64,000 nucleotides of DNA, taken from an uncultured Eubacteriales bacterium (GTDB lineage Bacteria; Bacillota; Clostridia; Peptostreptococcales; Anaerovoracaceae). The stretch spans positions 164,380-228,379 of the forward strand of contig CACYYD010000001.1 in assembly GCA_902778585.1 (NCBI GenBank), written 5' to 3'. The position numbers and the translations under genes are program-made. Below the pieces are notes generated by a model. The model was not told where the DNA came from. It worked only from the letters and a program-made list of their open reading frames with translations, and did no database searches. How positions within the stretch are numbered: position 1 is the stretch's first letter; every line of letters begins with the position of its first letter. Positions 25,049 to 33,934 of this stretch are shown here, in pieces.

Positions 25049-25843
25049 ATGCTGATAAGGATTTCATCAGGTGACAACAGCAGAGTCAGGCTTGTAAGAA
25101 AGCTTCAGACCAGGAAGGGCCGGAGCACTGAAGGCCGCTTTACAGCAGAAGGAAAGAACCTCGTCTGCGAAGTCCTAGAACGCGGACTTGATGTGGATTT
25201 CATCATGATCCCCGAGGGCTGTGAAGCCGATCTTCCGCCGGTCCTGAGGGCTGCGGCTGACTCTCCGGACATTACGGTCTGCGAGGTCCCTCAGAAGGTT
25301 TTCGACAAGCTGACAGACGCCGGCAACGGCATAGGAATGCTCGCCGTCGTAAAGCAGGACATGGTAAGCAGCTCCATTCCCGGCGGCATAGGTCCGGATG
25401 ATAATATCCTGGTGCTTGACCGCATACAGGATCCGGGCAATATGGGCACTCTCATAAGGACCGCAGTGGCTGCCGGATACAAAGCGATCCTGGCTATGAG
25501 CGGTACGGTGGATATCTATTCACCAAAGGTCCTCAGGGCTACCGCGGGAATGATCTTTGAGATCCCGGTCATCTATGTCAAGGATGAGGAGACGTTGCTC
25601 GGGATGCTGAGAGAGTCCGGCAAACGCATCGCAGTCACGGCAGTAGAAGGCGGTATTCCTTACTATGAAGCTGATCTCGGCAATGGGACGGCACTCATTA
25701 TAGGAAATGAAGGGAACGGCGTGTCCGCATCTCTGTTAGAAGGAGCAGACGTAAGGGTAACCATACCGATGCGCGGCAGGATAGAATCGCTGAACGCAGC
25801 GGTCGCTGCAGCCATACTCATGTACGAGGCTGTGCGTGCCTGA
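25049..25843 (+). CDS. SpoU/TrmH-family RNA 2'-O-methyltransferase
   Basis: 264 residues with an N-terminal substrate-binding domain (about 1-100; TEGRFTAEGKNLVCEVL is the L30e-like part) and the SPOUT knot domain. The three SpoU motifs are visible: DPGNMGTLIRTA near 129-140, ALIIGNEGNGVS near 213-224, and IPMRGRIESLNAAVAAAILMYE at the end. It methylates a ribose in rRNA or tRNA with SAM; RlmB-like rRNA targets are most common for this architecture, but the site cannot be read from sequence. Ribosome site is weak. It lies 25 bases after ftsZ and may share its transcript. Confidence 0.9.
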   Translation: MLIRISSGDNSRVRLVRKLQTRKGRSTEGRFTAEGKNLVCEVLERGLDVDFIMIPEGCEADLPPVLRAAADSPDITVCEVPQKVFDKLTDAGNGIGMLAVVKQDMVSSSIPGGIGPDDNILVLDRIQDPGNMGTLIRTAVAAGYKAILAMSGTVDIYSPKVLRATAGMIFEIPVIYVKDEETLLGMLRESGKRIAVTAVEGGIPYYEADLGNGTALIIGNEGNGVSASLLEGADVRVTIPMRGRIESLNAAVAAAILMYEAVRA

Positions 25844-25873
25844 CAGAAACAAAAGATAAATGCGAGGTAAGAC

Positions 25874-26356
25874 ATGGAAAAGAACAGAGCCGATGTAATA
25901 ATCTGCGGATCGAATTATGTGCTTTCCAGTGATAAGAGCGAAGAGCGCATAAAAGAGATCGCAAAGATGGTCGATGAAGAGCTCAGAGCAACAAGCAAGG
26001 CGCTCAATGTCAATCCTAATTACAAAGCTGCGGTACTGACTGCACTTAATATCGCAGAAAAACTCATGGAAAATACAGACATGACGCTCAAGCTCCAGAC
26101 CGAGAACTATCAGCTTGACAACGATGTCAAGCACTATATCCAGCTGTGGGAGCAGTCCAAGAAGCAGGTGACAGACCTTAAGGACAAGATGTCGTCCGAG
26201 GTCGACAGACAGACACAGAATTCCGAAGACCAGAAGAAACTTCAGGAAAAACTCGTCGAGATGGAGAACGCCTACTTCGACCTGCAGATGGAGAATGTAA
26301 ATCTGAAGAACGAGCTGAAATCAATCAAGAGACTGAACAGCGAAGATGAATTCTAA
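25874..26356 (+). CDS. zapA: ZapA-like Z-ring associated protein
   Basis: 160 residues. Residues 1-75 match the ZapA domain (VIICGSNYVLSSDKSEERI, then KEIAKMVDEELRA and the AVLTALNIAEKLME helix); the remainder is an extended coiled coil (about 85-155), longer than B. subtilis ZapA. ZapA bundles FtsZ filaments. It directly precedes and overlaps mutS2 by 11 bases, and zapA near mutS2 is a known order in Bacillota. Start ATG lies 9 bases after GAGG. Confidence 0.88.
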   Translation: MEKNRADVIICGSNYVLSSDKSEERIKEIAKMVDEELRATSKALNVNPNYKAAVLTALNIAEKLMENTDMTLKLQTENYQLDNDVKHYIQLWEQSKKQVTDLKDKMSSEVDRQTQNSEDQKKLQEKLVEMENAYFDLQMENVNLKNELKSIKRLNSEDEF

Positions 26357-28772
26357 GATCCTCACACTCCTCGAATTCAATAAGATAATCGACCTGCTGC
26401 GTGAACAGGCAGGCTCGGGTCTTGCAAAAGAACGCATCAACAGACTCGAACCGATGACCAATAAGCGCATGGCAGAGGATGCACTAACGGAAACTACGGA
26501 AGCAGTTTCCGTTATTCTGTATAAGGGAAGCATTCCGGTAGGCGACATAGGAGATATTAGCGATATTGTCTCCATGGCAAGAAGGGGCAGATGCCTGAGC
26601 ACAAGAGAGCTGCTTCAGGTGAGAGCCAGCATAGCCGCATCACGCACAGTAAGGACTTTCCTTAACGGTGATATGCCTGAAGGCCTTAAGGTCATACCTG
26701 AGATAGCAGGACTGCTTTCGCCTGAGACAAGGCTGGAGCAGGATATTTCGAATGCGATAATAAGCGAAGATGAGATAGCCGACAACGCATCGCCGGCGCT
26801 CAGGTCGATAAGGCGCGATATACGCAACAAGAACGACCTTATAAGATCCCGTCTCCAGAAGATGATCAGTTCGGGTTCTGCAAAGACTCATCTTCAGGAC
26901 GCGATAGTCACGATGAGAAACGGCAGGTACGTTATCCCGGTCAAGAGAGAGTACATAAACCTCTTCCCTGGAATGGTCCATGACCAGTCCTCGACCGGCG
27001 CGACCCTGTTTGTGGAGCCGCAGGCAGTCGTCAATCTCAACAATGAGCTCAGGCAGCTCGAGATGGACGAGCAGGCCGAGATAACGCGGATACTCGAGCT
27101 CTTCAGCAGCCGCGTGGGAGAGCATCACCAGAGCATCATGAACGACCAGAGGCTTATGGCGGAACTCGACTTCATGAACGCGAAGGGAAGGCTCTCACGC
27201 CTCATGGACGGTGCTGAGCCGATGCTCAATGACGAGAACCGGATAGACATAAAGTCCGGCCGCCATCCGCTCATCCCGGTCGAAAAAGCCGTGCCTATCA
27301 ATGTGGAGCTCGGTCATGACTGGACGACGCTCCTTATCACGGGACCTAACACGGGCGGAAAGACCGTAACGCTCAAGACCATCGGTCTGCTGTGCCTGAT
27401 GGCGCAGAGCGGACTTCATATCCCGGCAGATGAAAGAAGCAGCCTGCCGGTGCTCAAGGAAATATTCGCAGACATAGGCGATGAGCAGAGCATAGAGCAG
27501 AGCCTCAGTACCTTCTCGTCGCACATGAAAAATATAATCGAGATATTCGGATCTGCCGGCGAGGGGAGTCTGGTGCTTCTCGACGAGCTTGGAGCAGGTA
27601 CCGATCCGCTTGAAGGAGCGGCTCTCGGAATAGCCGAGCTGGAGAGACTGAAAGAAGCCGGCGCGCTCGTTGCCGCGACGACCCACTATACCGAGCTCAA
27701 AAAGTATGCTCTCTCGACACCGGGCGTTGAGAACGCCTCTATGGAGTTCAACGTTGAGACGCTTTCGCCGACATACAGGCTGAGAGTGGGGCTCCCGGGC
27801 AAATCCAACGCCTTTGAGATCTCGGAAAAGCTTGGCCTTGATAAGTCGATCATAGAAAGAGCGGCTGAACTCATGGGCGAGGAGCAGCTTGAGTTCGAAG
27901 AAGCCGTTAGCCGGGTCGAGGCAGACCAGGCTGAGGCTGAGGCAAGGCTGGCGGAGGCCGGCAGGGAACGTGAGGCCGCGCATGAAGTCATGAGCGAGGC
28001 CGAGAAGGAACTTGCCGCAGCGAAGGCCGAAGCCGCAAAGATACTCGAAGAGGCCAGGAAGCAGGCCGGCACAATGCTGAGAGATGCCCAGGGCACCATC
28101 GACGATATCACCGAAGAACTCAGAAGCATACAGCGCAGAAAGAAGAATGCCGGATTCAATGAAGGCCATATAGCAGGAGGAGCCGCCGACAGCCGCAGGA
28201 GGCTGAGACAGGCAGAGTCGGCTCTGAAGCCGGAGAGATCGCCTGAGGTCAAGACGGTACAGACCGGCAAGACACCTGAGCCTGAGGATATCAGGATAGG
28301 CATGCGCGTCAAGTATACAAAGCTCGACCAGACAGGCGATGTGGAGAGCCTGCCTGATTCAAGGGGCAATGTAAGGATAAGGCTGGGATCCATAAAGATG
28401 GATGTCAATGTAAAAGACCTCGTGATCGCAGAATCAGAGCCTCAGGGAAACAAAGAAAAGAACAGAGCCAAGTACGGCAATCTGTCGTTCGGAAAGTCAA
28501 AGACGATAAGACCGGAGATCAATCTGATAGGCAAGGACCTCGATGAGGCGACCTATCTGATGACGAAGTACATAGATGATGCCTTCCTTGCGGGCCTCAA
28601 GACCGTGCGTATAATACACGGAAGAGGTGAAGGCATACTCCGCAAGGGTCTGAGGGCAGAACTTTCGAAGAATAAGCATGTAAAGTCATACACTTCTGCC
28701 ACTTATTCGGACGGAGGAGAAGGTGTCACGGTCGCAGAGCTTGTAGACCGCTCAAAATCAAAGAATAAATGA
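26346..28772 (+). CDS. mutS2: MutS2 ribosome-rescue / recombination-control ATPase
   Basis: 808 residues, standard for MutS2. It lacks the mismatch-reading domains of MutS and has the core/clamp region, the ATPase (Walker A GPNTGGKTV at 333-341, then DIGDEQSIEQSLSTFSSH and LLDELGAGTDPLEGAAL), a long coiled coil rich in E/A/K (about 510-600), a KOW-like segment near 650 and a C-terminal Smr domain (INLIGKDLDEAT..., HGRGEGILRKG). MutS2 splits collided ribosomes or acts on branched DNA; the Smr domain can be a nuclease, whose usual HGxG motif is present as HGRG. It overlaps zapA. Confidence 0.95.
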   Translation: MNSKILTLLEFNKIIDLLREQAGSGLAKERINRLEPMTNKRMAEDALTETTEAVSVILYKGSIPVGDIGDISDIVSMARRGRCLSTRELLQVRASIAASRTVRTFLNGDMPEGLKVIPEIAGLLSPETRLEQDISNAIISEDEIADNASPALRSIRRDIRNKNDLIRSRLQKMISSGSAKTHLQDAIVTMRNGRYVIPVKREYINLFPGMVHDQSSTGATLFVEPQAVVNLNNELRQLEMDEQAEITRILELFSSRVGEHHQSIMNDQRLMAELDFMNAKGRLSRLMDGAEPMLNDENRIDIKSGRHPLIPVEKAVPINVELGHDWTTLLITGPNTGGKTVTLKTIGLLCLMAQSGLHIPADERSSLPVLKEIFADIGDEQSIEQSLSTFSSHMKNIIEIFGSAGEGSLVLLDELGAGTDPLEGAALGIAELERLKEAGALVAATTHYTELKKYALSTPGVENASMEFNVETLSPTYRLRVGLPGKSNAFEISEKLGLDKSIIERAAELMGEEQLEFEEAVSRVEADQAEAEARLAEAGREREAAHEVMSEAEKELAAAKAEAAKILEEARKQAGTMLRDAQGTIDDITEELRSIQRRKKNAGFNEGHIAGGAADSRRRLRQAESALKPERSPEVKTVQTGKTPEPEDIRIGMRVKYTKLDQTGDVESLPDSRGNVRIRLGSIKMDVNVKDLVIAESEPQGNKEKNRAKYGNLSFGKSKTIRPEINLIGKDLDEATYLMTKYIDDAFLAGLKTVRIIHGRGEGILRKGLRAELSKNKHVKSYTSATYSDGGEGVTVAELVDRSKSKNK

Positions 28773-28846
28773 CAAGCAGCATAGGCTTTGATGTGTTACA
28801 ATAGGCACTGAGATAAATCTGAAGGGAAACAAACAAAGAAAAAATT

Positions 28847-30574
28847 ATGGTAAATTTCAAAAAACTGATCGCAGAAACGGTATATGATGAGGCTCTCGGA
28901 CTCAGCCTCGAAGAGATAGAAGGGATGATCGAGATCCCTGCTGATGAAAGCATGGGAGACTACGCTTTTCCGTGCTTCAGGCTTGCGAAGGCACTTCGCA
29001 AAGCTCCGCAGCTCATCGCTGCGGACATCGCCGCAAGAGCCGGCGATGCTGAAGCGTTCGAGAAAGTCGAGAATGTCAATGCTTACGTCAATTTCTTCAT
29101 CGACAGGGCATATTTTGCCGGCGAAGTCATAGACGAGGTAAACAGGCTCGGAAACGCATACGGAAGATCGAACAGCGGAGAAGGCCGCAAGGTCATCGTT
29201 GAGTATTCATCGCCTAATATCGCCAAGCCGTTCCACATCGGCCACATCAGGAGCACCGTTATCGGAAACGCTATCTATAAGCTTTATGATGCAGTCGGAT
29301 TTGACGTCATAAGGATAAACCACCTCGGAGACTACGGCACGCAGTTCGGAAAAATGATCGTTGCGTACCGCAAATGGGGAAGCGAGGAAGAACTCGCCAA
29401 GGATCCTATCAAATCACTGCTCAGCTATTACACAAGATTCCACAAGGAAGCTGAAGAGCATCCTGAACTTGAAGACGAAGCACGCGAGACTTTCGTAAAG
29501 CTTGAGGCCGGCGAGCCTGAAGAGCTCGCACTCTGGGAAAAGTTCAGAAAACTGAGCCTGGAGGAGTTCAACCGCGTATATGACATGCTCGGTATCACAT
29601 TCGACTCCTATGCAGGAGAAAGTTTCTATTCGGACAAGATGCCGAGATTCATCCAGGAGCTTAAGGATAAAGGCCTTCTGATCGAGTCGCAGGGCGCTCA
29701 GATCGTCGATCTTGAGCCATATGATCTCGGAGCCGCCATGATAACAAAATCTGACGGGTCGAGCCTCTATGTAACCCGTGACATTGCCGCTGCTGTATAC
29801 CGCAAGGAGACATACGACTTCTACAAGTGCATCTACGTTGTTGCTTCTCAGCAGAACCTCCACTTCAAGCAGTGGAAGAAGGTCCTCGAGCTCATGGGAT
29901 ATGAGTGGCAGAAGGACTGCATACACGTGCCTTTCGGTCTCGTAAGCCTCTCGGACGGCGATGACATCAAGATGATGTCGACGCGTGAGGGCAGAGTTGT
30001 CTTCCTTGAAGACGTTCTGAATACAGCGGTCGCGAAGACTGCCGAGATAATGCGCGAGAAGGACGCACAGGGCGTGGATATCGATGAGGTATCGAAGGAA
30101 GTCGGCATCGGTGCCGTTATCTTCCAGGAACTTTCAAACAATAGGATCAAAGACTATGTATTCTCGTGGGACAAGGTGCTCAACTTTGACGGCGAGACAG
30201 GTCCTTACGTGCAGTACACACACGCAAGAGCTTCCAGCGTGCTGAGAAAGGCTGAGGCTGCAGGCATCGATGTGGATGCCATCGGAAAGATCGATCCGGC
30301 GCACCTCAGCAGCGACAGTGCTTACACACTCGCGAAGCTTCTGTACAGGGTGCCTGAGGTAGTCGAGGAGGCAGCTGCGAAATACGAGCCTTCGATCGTT
30401 ACACGCCACCTTGTGGACATAGCCCAGTCGTTCAACAAGTTCTATCACGATGAACACATCCTTGTTGATGACGAAGATGAAAAGAATGCAAAGCTTGCTC
30501 TGGTAAAGGCTTCAAGGACCGTCCTGGCAAACTGCCTCGGACTGCTCGGAATAGCCGCTCCTGAGCGCATGTAA
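28847..30574 (+). CDS. argS: Arginyl-tRNA synthetase
   Basis: 575 residues, class I synthetase that charges tRNA-Arg. N-terminal additional domain (about 1-105), then EYSSPNIAKPFHIGHIRST with the HIGH motif at 130-133, the ArgRS-specific MMSTREGRVV in place of KMSKS, and a C-terminal anticodon-binding helical domain (RVPEVVEEAAAKYEPSIVTRHLVDIAQ). GAAGGG lies about 20 bases before the ATG, so the ribosome site is weak or the start imperfectly known. It is 38 bases before the radical-SAM-like gene. Confidence 0.95.
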   Translation: MVNFKKLIAETVYDEALGLSLEEIEGMIEIPADESMGDYAFPCFRLAKALRKAPQLIAADIAARAGDAEAFEKVENVNAYVNFFIDRAYFAGEVIDEVNRLGNAYGRSNSGEGRKVIVEYSSPNIAKPFHIGHIRSTVIGNAIYKLYDAVGFDVIRINHLGDYGTQFGKMIVAYRKWGSEEELAKDPIKSLLSYYTRFHKEAEEHPELEDEARETFVKLEAGEPEELALWEKFRKLSLEEFNRVYDMLGITFDSYAGESFYSDKMPRFIQELKDKGLLIESQGAQIVDLEPYDLGAAMITKSDGSSLYVTRDIAAAVYRKETYDFYKCIYVVASQQNLHFKQWKKVLELMGYEWQKDCIHVPFGLVSLSDGDDIKMMSTREGRVVFLEDVLNTAVAKTAEIMREKDAQGVDIDEVSKEVGIGAVIFQELSNNRIKDYVFSWDKVLNFDGETGPYVQYTHARASSVLRKAEAAGIDVDAIGKIDPAHLSSDSAYTLAKLLYRVPEVVEEAAAKYEPSIVTRHLVDIAQSFNKFYHDEHILVDDEDEKNAKLALVKASRTVLANCLGLLGIAAPERM

Positions 30575-30612
30575 AACATATTCCGGGTCAGGGGAGCCGA
30601 AAGGAAAGAACA

Positions 30613-32133
30613 ATGAAACTGCTTTTGACAACAATAAGCTCAGAGTGCGCCTGCACAGAACTCGCTCTCAAATACCTCTACAGCGTAGTCGCTGACTCGC
30701 CTGTTGACGTTCAGATGAAATGCTATGAGAAGAATGATCTCTATGCTGACATCTTTGAGAGCATAGCGATGGGGCAGCACAACATAGTCTACTTCCATGC
30801 CGACAAGCGCAATGAACACATGGTAAGGCGGGTGGCCGAGATGGTCAAAAAGGCCCAGCCGAGCATTGCGATAGTATTCGGCGGCATGCAGGTATCCTTT
30901 GAGACACGCAGTTTCATGAAGGCGAATCCTTTTGTGGATTACGTTATCAGAGGCGAGGGGGAGAGCGTTCTGTTCAATTTCCTCAAGTCTCTTCTTGATT
31001 ACGAATTCGATTTTGAGAATATAGCGGGACTCGCATACAGGGAGAATGACCAGGTCGTAGTGAATCCTTACGATGCGCCGGTCGAGATGGAATCGCTTCC
31101 GTTCCCGTACGAGAGATTCGAAGCAGGAAAAGGGACAGTCTATTATGAATCGATACGCGGGACCTCTGACAGATCCGTTTATTCGCAGCATCTTCCGGAT
31201 GCGAGGGTAAGAGCTCTCAGCCTCGGAAGAGTGTGCACGGAGCTTAGGTACTTCCTCGCAAAGGAGACTGAAAGGGTAGTTTTCCTGGACAGATTCTTCA
31301 ATTACAACAGCGAAAGGGCATATAGGATCTTCGAATACATCATAAACAACGATAACGGTATCACATCGTTTGAGTTCAATATCAACGGAGATGATCTGGA
31401 CGAAGAAACACTGAGGCTGCTCACTGAGGCAAGGGAAGGACAGATAATCTTCAACATGGATATCGCGAGCACCAACGCTGAAGTGCTTGCCGCTATAGGC
31501 AGGGGCGAGAACATCTACCGCCTCATGTACAATGCTACCAAGCTGCTTCAGGGCGGCAAGGTAAGGACTGAGTTCCATCTGAAGGCGGGACTGCCGCTTG
31601 AGACCGAGGCACTGTTCGCGCGTTCATTCAATAAGACATTCGGGCTTGCTGAGGGAATGCCGGTCCATATCGACAGCATCTATGCGGGCAAGGGCACCGG
31701 CCTCAGGGCAGAAGCTCAGGCTTACGGCTACGTATATGCCGAAGAAGCTCCTTATGAGGTGATCGCATCCGGTCATATGACAGCGGAAGAACTCCTGAAA
31801 CTCAGGGGATTTGCGCGCACCGTAGAGCATTATATAGGAGACGGCGGTTTCAGAAGAGCGTTCCCGAGAATGCTGAATGATACCGGCCTTAAGCCTTACG
31901 ATCTCTTCAGCAGACTGTCGGCGTATATAAACCGCAATGATCTTCAGGGAAAGACCTCAAAAAAGGAACAGCTGGCGCGCATCCTCTTCGCATTTGCCGG
32001 AGACCTCTATGATGATCTTGCCGATCCTGTCAGGCTCGACATCCTGAAGGATGTCATATATGCGGATCTCAGCCTGCTGGTATCCGAAGAGGCCATGAGA
32101 AAATTCGACAAAAAAGGCTGGGAAATAAAGTGA
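30613..32133 (+). CDS. B12-binding/radical SAM homologue lacking the cluster cysteines
   Basis: 506 residues with the layout of DUF4080-type B12-binding radical SAM proteins: an N-terminal Rossmann domain (about 1-140; IAIVFGGMQVSFETRSF, VDYVIRGEGESVLF), then a radical SAM-like barrel (RVVFLDRFFNYNSERA, FNMDIASTN, GLPLETEA) and a helical C-terminal domain. In active relatives the barrel begins RGCPxxCxYC; here it reads RGTSDRSVYS, with Thr184, Ser188 and Ser191 at the three cysteine places. No other CxxxCxxC is present, so it cannot bind the usual [4Fe-4S]-SAM cluster. The frame is intact and codon use matches neighbours, so it is not a decaying gene. Its stop overlaps the TPR gene start. Role unknown; a binding or scaffold role is possible. 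Confidence 0.8.
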   Translation: MKLLLTTISSECACTELALKYLYSVVADSPVDVQMKCYEKNDLYADIFESIAMGQHNIVYFHADKRNEHMVRRVAEMVKKAQPSIAIVFGGMQVSFETRSFMKANPFVDYVIRGEGESVLFNFLKSLLDYEFDFENIAGLAYRENDQVVVNPYDAPVEMESLPFPYERFEAGKGTVYYESIRGTSDRSVYSQHLPDARVRALSLGRVCTELRYFLAKETERVVFLDRFFNYNSERAYRIFEYIINNDNGITSFEFNINGDDLDEETLRLLTEAREGQIIFNMDIASTNAEVLAAIGRGENIYRLMYNATKLLQGGKVRTEFHLKAGLPLETEALFARSFNKTFGLAEGMPVHIDSIYAGKGTGLRAEAQAYGYVYAEEAPYEVIASGHMTAEELLKLRGFARTVEHYIGDGGFRRAFPRMLNDTGLKPYDLFSRLSAYINRNDLQGKTSKKEQLARILFAFAGDLYDDLADPVRLDILKDVIYADLSLLVSEEAMRKFDKKGWEIK

Positions 32134-33197
32134 ACCAATCTGAAAACAAAGACAGAATAAGCAAATACCTTGCTCCGCGGATCCAGAACATGATGTTCGC
32201 GGAGCTTTCACCTGATTACCTTTCGAGGACGGGTGCGCTGGAGATCCTCGGCGGGATCCCGGTACCTGTCGGTATCGAGGGAAGTGACGACAAGGGCGCG
32301 ACTGACCTTAAGAACATAGTCTTCAACATGGCAAGGGTGATAGGTGCGGACCCAGTATTCCTTTACGCGGACAAATATGCGGACTTTATCAAGCACGCCT
32401 GCGGAGAAAATGCCGCACCGATGCTTGTATCGGAAGGCGCAAAGTCCGCGGATACCGGAGATTTTGAGGATGCCTGCATGCTTCTAAGAGGGGCTCTGCG
32501 TATAGAGCCGCAGTCGCGTGAAGCGCTTTATCTCTATGCGAGAGCATGCAAGGAGATCTATGAATCAGAATCAGCTTCGGCAGCCGACGGAATGGGTGAC
32601 GAGGAACGCATCGGAATGTTCAAAGCTGAGTCTTCAGAGACATTTGAACTCCTCACCATGATCCATCCTGACTTCGCAATGGGATACTACTTCCTCGGAT
32701 ACGCGTATCTGAACATGGGACTTTACCTCAAGGCAAAGCTTACATGGCAGGTTTTTCTCAAGCATTCTGCAGGAAGCGAACTCGAGACCCACGAGATGGA
32801 CGACGACCTCCTGGCCTCGCTGAGAGATGAGATCTCCGAAAGGGTGGAGGAACTCGAGGGACCTGTGGAGATAGAGCTCGGTTGCAACAGCATCATGGGA
32901 GGGGACTTCGCCGGAGGCAGGGATGCTCTCATGAAGTTCACTGAGGGAAGATATAAGGAATGGTGGCCGCTCTGGTACTACCTCGGAGTTGCCGAATCCG
33001 CACTCGGAAATGCCGCAGAAGCAATAGCGGATTTCCGCAAAGTTCTTACACTTTCGCCGAGCAATACCGAAGCTATGGAAGAACTTGTGAATCTGTACGA
33101 AGCGACAGGGGATATGGAGAACGCCCGCAAGTACAGGACCAAGATACAGATAGTCCACAGCAATGAAGAGCAGGAGAAGGCGGAGCGCGGACAGTGA
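32130..33197 (+). CDS. TPR-repeat protein coupled to the radical-SAM-like gene
   Basis: 355 residues, no signal peptide or membrane segment. From about residue 105 it consists of TPR-like helix pairs: DFEDACMLLRGALRIEPQSR, MGYYFLGYAYLNMGLYLKAK and ALGNAAEAIADFRKVLTLSP are the clearest units. The N-terminal 100 residues (APRIQNMMFAELSPDYLS, GGIPVPV) match no family I recognise. GTG start at 32130 overlaps the upstream stop (GTGA), which means tight translational coupling and probably a complex of the two proteins. TPR proteins mediate protein contacts; partner is inferred from coupling only. Confidence 0.8.
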   Translation: MNQSENKDRISKYLAPRIQNMMFAELSPDYLSRTGALEILGGIPVPVGIEGSDDKGATDLKNIVFNMARVIGADPVFLYADKYADFIKHACGENAAPMLVSEGAKSADTGDFEDACMLLRGALRIEPQSREALYLYARACKEIYESESASAADGMGDEERIGMFKAESSETFELLTMIHPDFAMGYYFLGYAYLNMGLYLKAKLTWQVFLKHSAGSELETHEMDDDLLASLRDEISERVEELEGPVEIELGCNSIMGGDFAGGRDALMKFTEGRYKEWWPLWYYLGVAESALGNAAEAIADFRKVLTLSPSNTEAMEELVNLYEATGDMENARKYRTKIQIVHSNEEQEKAERGQ

Positions 33198-33236
33198 AAA
33201 GCTTAAAAAATTTCAGCTAAATGAAAGAAAACCGGG

Positions 33237-33264
33237 ATTCGGGTGTTGACATCAGCACCCGAAT
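33237..33264. repeat. Perfect inverted repeat around the tRNA promoter -35
   Basis: ATTCGGGTG at 33237-33245 and CACCCGAAT at 33256-33264, with the -35 TTGACA in the 10-base centre. No T tract follows. It could be an operator or a weak end signal for the TPR gene. Confidence 0.6.
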
Positions 33265-33274
33265 TGAGTATTAT
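33246..33274 (+). promoter_or_regulatory. Promoter of the tRNA operon
   Basis: Consensus TTGACA at 33246-33251, spacer 17, TATTAT at 33269-33274; the first tRNA starts 26 bases later. Confidence 0.8.
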
Positions 33275-33300
33275 AAACAAGTCGCGAACAGAGCGATCGT

Positions 33301-33375
33301 TCCGAGGTAGCTCAATGGCAGAGCAACCGGCTGTTAACCGGTAGGTTGTGGGTTCGAGCCCCACCCTCGGAGCCA
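33301..33375 (+). tRNA. tRNA-Asn (GTT)
   Basis: 75 bases with encoded CCA. Acceptor TCCGAGG pairs with CCTCGGA; anticodon GTT at 33333-33335; T arm GGTTCGAGCCC. First of three tRNAs. Confidence 0.97.
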
Positions 33376-33389
33376 TTTTTATCCGATAT

Positions 33390-33478
33390 GCCGGAGTGGT
33401 GGAATTGGTAGACACCTGGGACTTAAAATCCTATGGGTAGTGATACCCGTACCGGTTCGAGTCCGGTCTCCGGTACCA
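33390..33478 (+). tRNA. tRNA-Leu (TAA)
   Basis: 89 bases, class II with a long variable arm, encoded CCA. Acceptor GCCGGAG pairs with CTCCGGT (one G-U); anticodon TAA at 33424-33426. Confidence 0.97.
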
Positions 33479-33500
33479 CCTTACAAACTCAATATGATGA

Positions 33501-33576
<76 letters not shown>

Positions 33577-33579
33577 GTT

Positions 33580-33612
33580 AAAACCGTTGGGATACCAACG
33601 GTTTTCTTTTGC
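33580..33612 (+). terminator. Terminator of the tRNA operon
   Basis: AAAACCGTTGG at 33580-33590 pairs with CCAACGGTTTT at 33595-33605; T-rich tail CTTTT. Confidence 0.9.
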
Positions 33613-33622
33613 AGTTTCCGGG

Positions 33623-33651
33623 TTGTTATTAAATAAACAAAGTACTATAAT
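33623..33651 (+). promoter_or_regulatory. Promoter of the glycine-riboswitch transcript
   Basis: TTGTTA at 33623-33628, spacer 17, consensus TATAAT at 33646-33651. Start would be near 33658, just before the riboswitch. Confidence 0.8.
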
Positions 33652-33675
33652 TGCTGAGGAATGAATAATCGGATG

Positions 33676-33846
33676 AATCGCCAGGGAAATCATATCTCAG
33701 GGTATGGACCGAAGAAGCAAATCCGGTAATGCTGAAGCCGGACGAATCTTTCAGGTGAAGATATCTGGCGGGGACGAAACTCTGGAGAGAACCGGGAAAG
33801 CCGGTCACCGAAGAAGCAACACTTTCAGGTATAGAGCACAGAGCAT
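33676..33846 (+). promoter_or_regulatory. Tandem glycine riboswitch (gcvT element)
   Basis: Two copies of the conserved core ACCGAAGAAGCAA (33708 and 33807 region), each followed by TTTCAGGT, mark two aptamers. Aptamer 1 is closed by CGCCAG 33679-33684 with CTGGCG 33765-33770; the linker GGGGACGAAA follows; aptamer 2 is closed by CTCTG 33780-33784 with CAGAG 33839-33843 and has the TGGAGAGA segment. The 3' strand of aptamer 2 overlaps the 5' arm of the terminator at 33840, so glycine binding should prevent termination and switch the permease on. Confidence 0.93.
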
Positions 33847-33877
33847 CAGGCAGACTGCTTGTATGCTCTGCTTTTTA
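33840..33877 (+). terminator. Riboswitch-controlled terminator
   Basis: AGAGCAT 33840-33846 pairs with ATGCTCT 33863-33869, extended by CAGGCAG/CTGCTTG, then GCTTTTTATT. Its 5' arm shares bases with the closing stem of aptamer 2. Confidence 0.85.
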
Positions 33878-33934
33878 TTGCAGCCGCCTGCTTATCCGTT
33901 TCTGCAGCCTATCAAAAAGCATAAGGAGATAATC

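Noticed and set aside
27195..28169. 324-codon - strand frame
   Set aside because: Antisense to mutS2, opposite its ATPase and coiled coil.
33203..33415. - strand frame with an APRVGLEPTTYRLTAG segment
   Set aside because: It is the antisense translation of the tRNA-Asn gene, a well-known false protein pattern.
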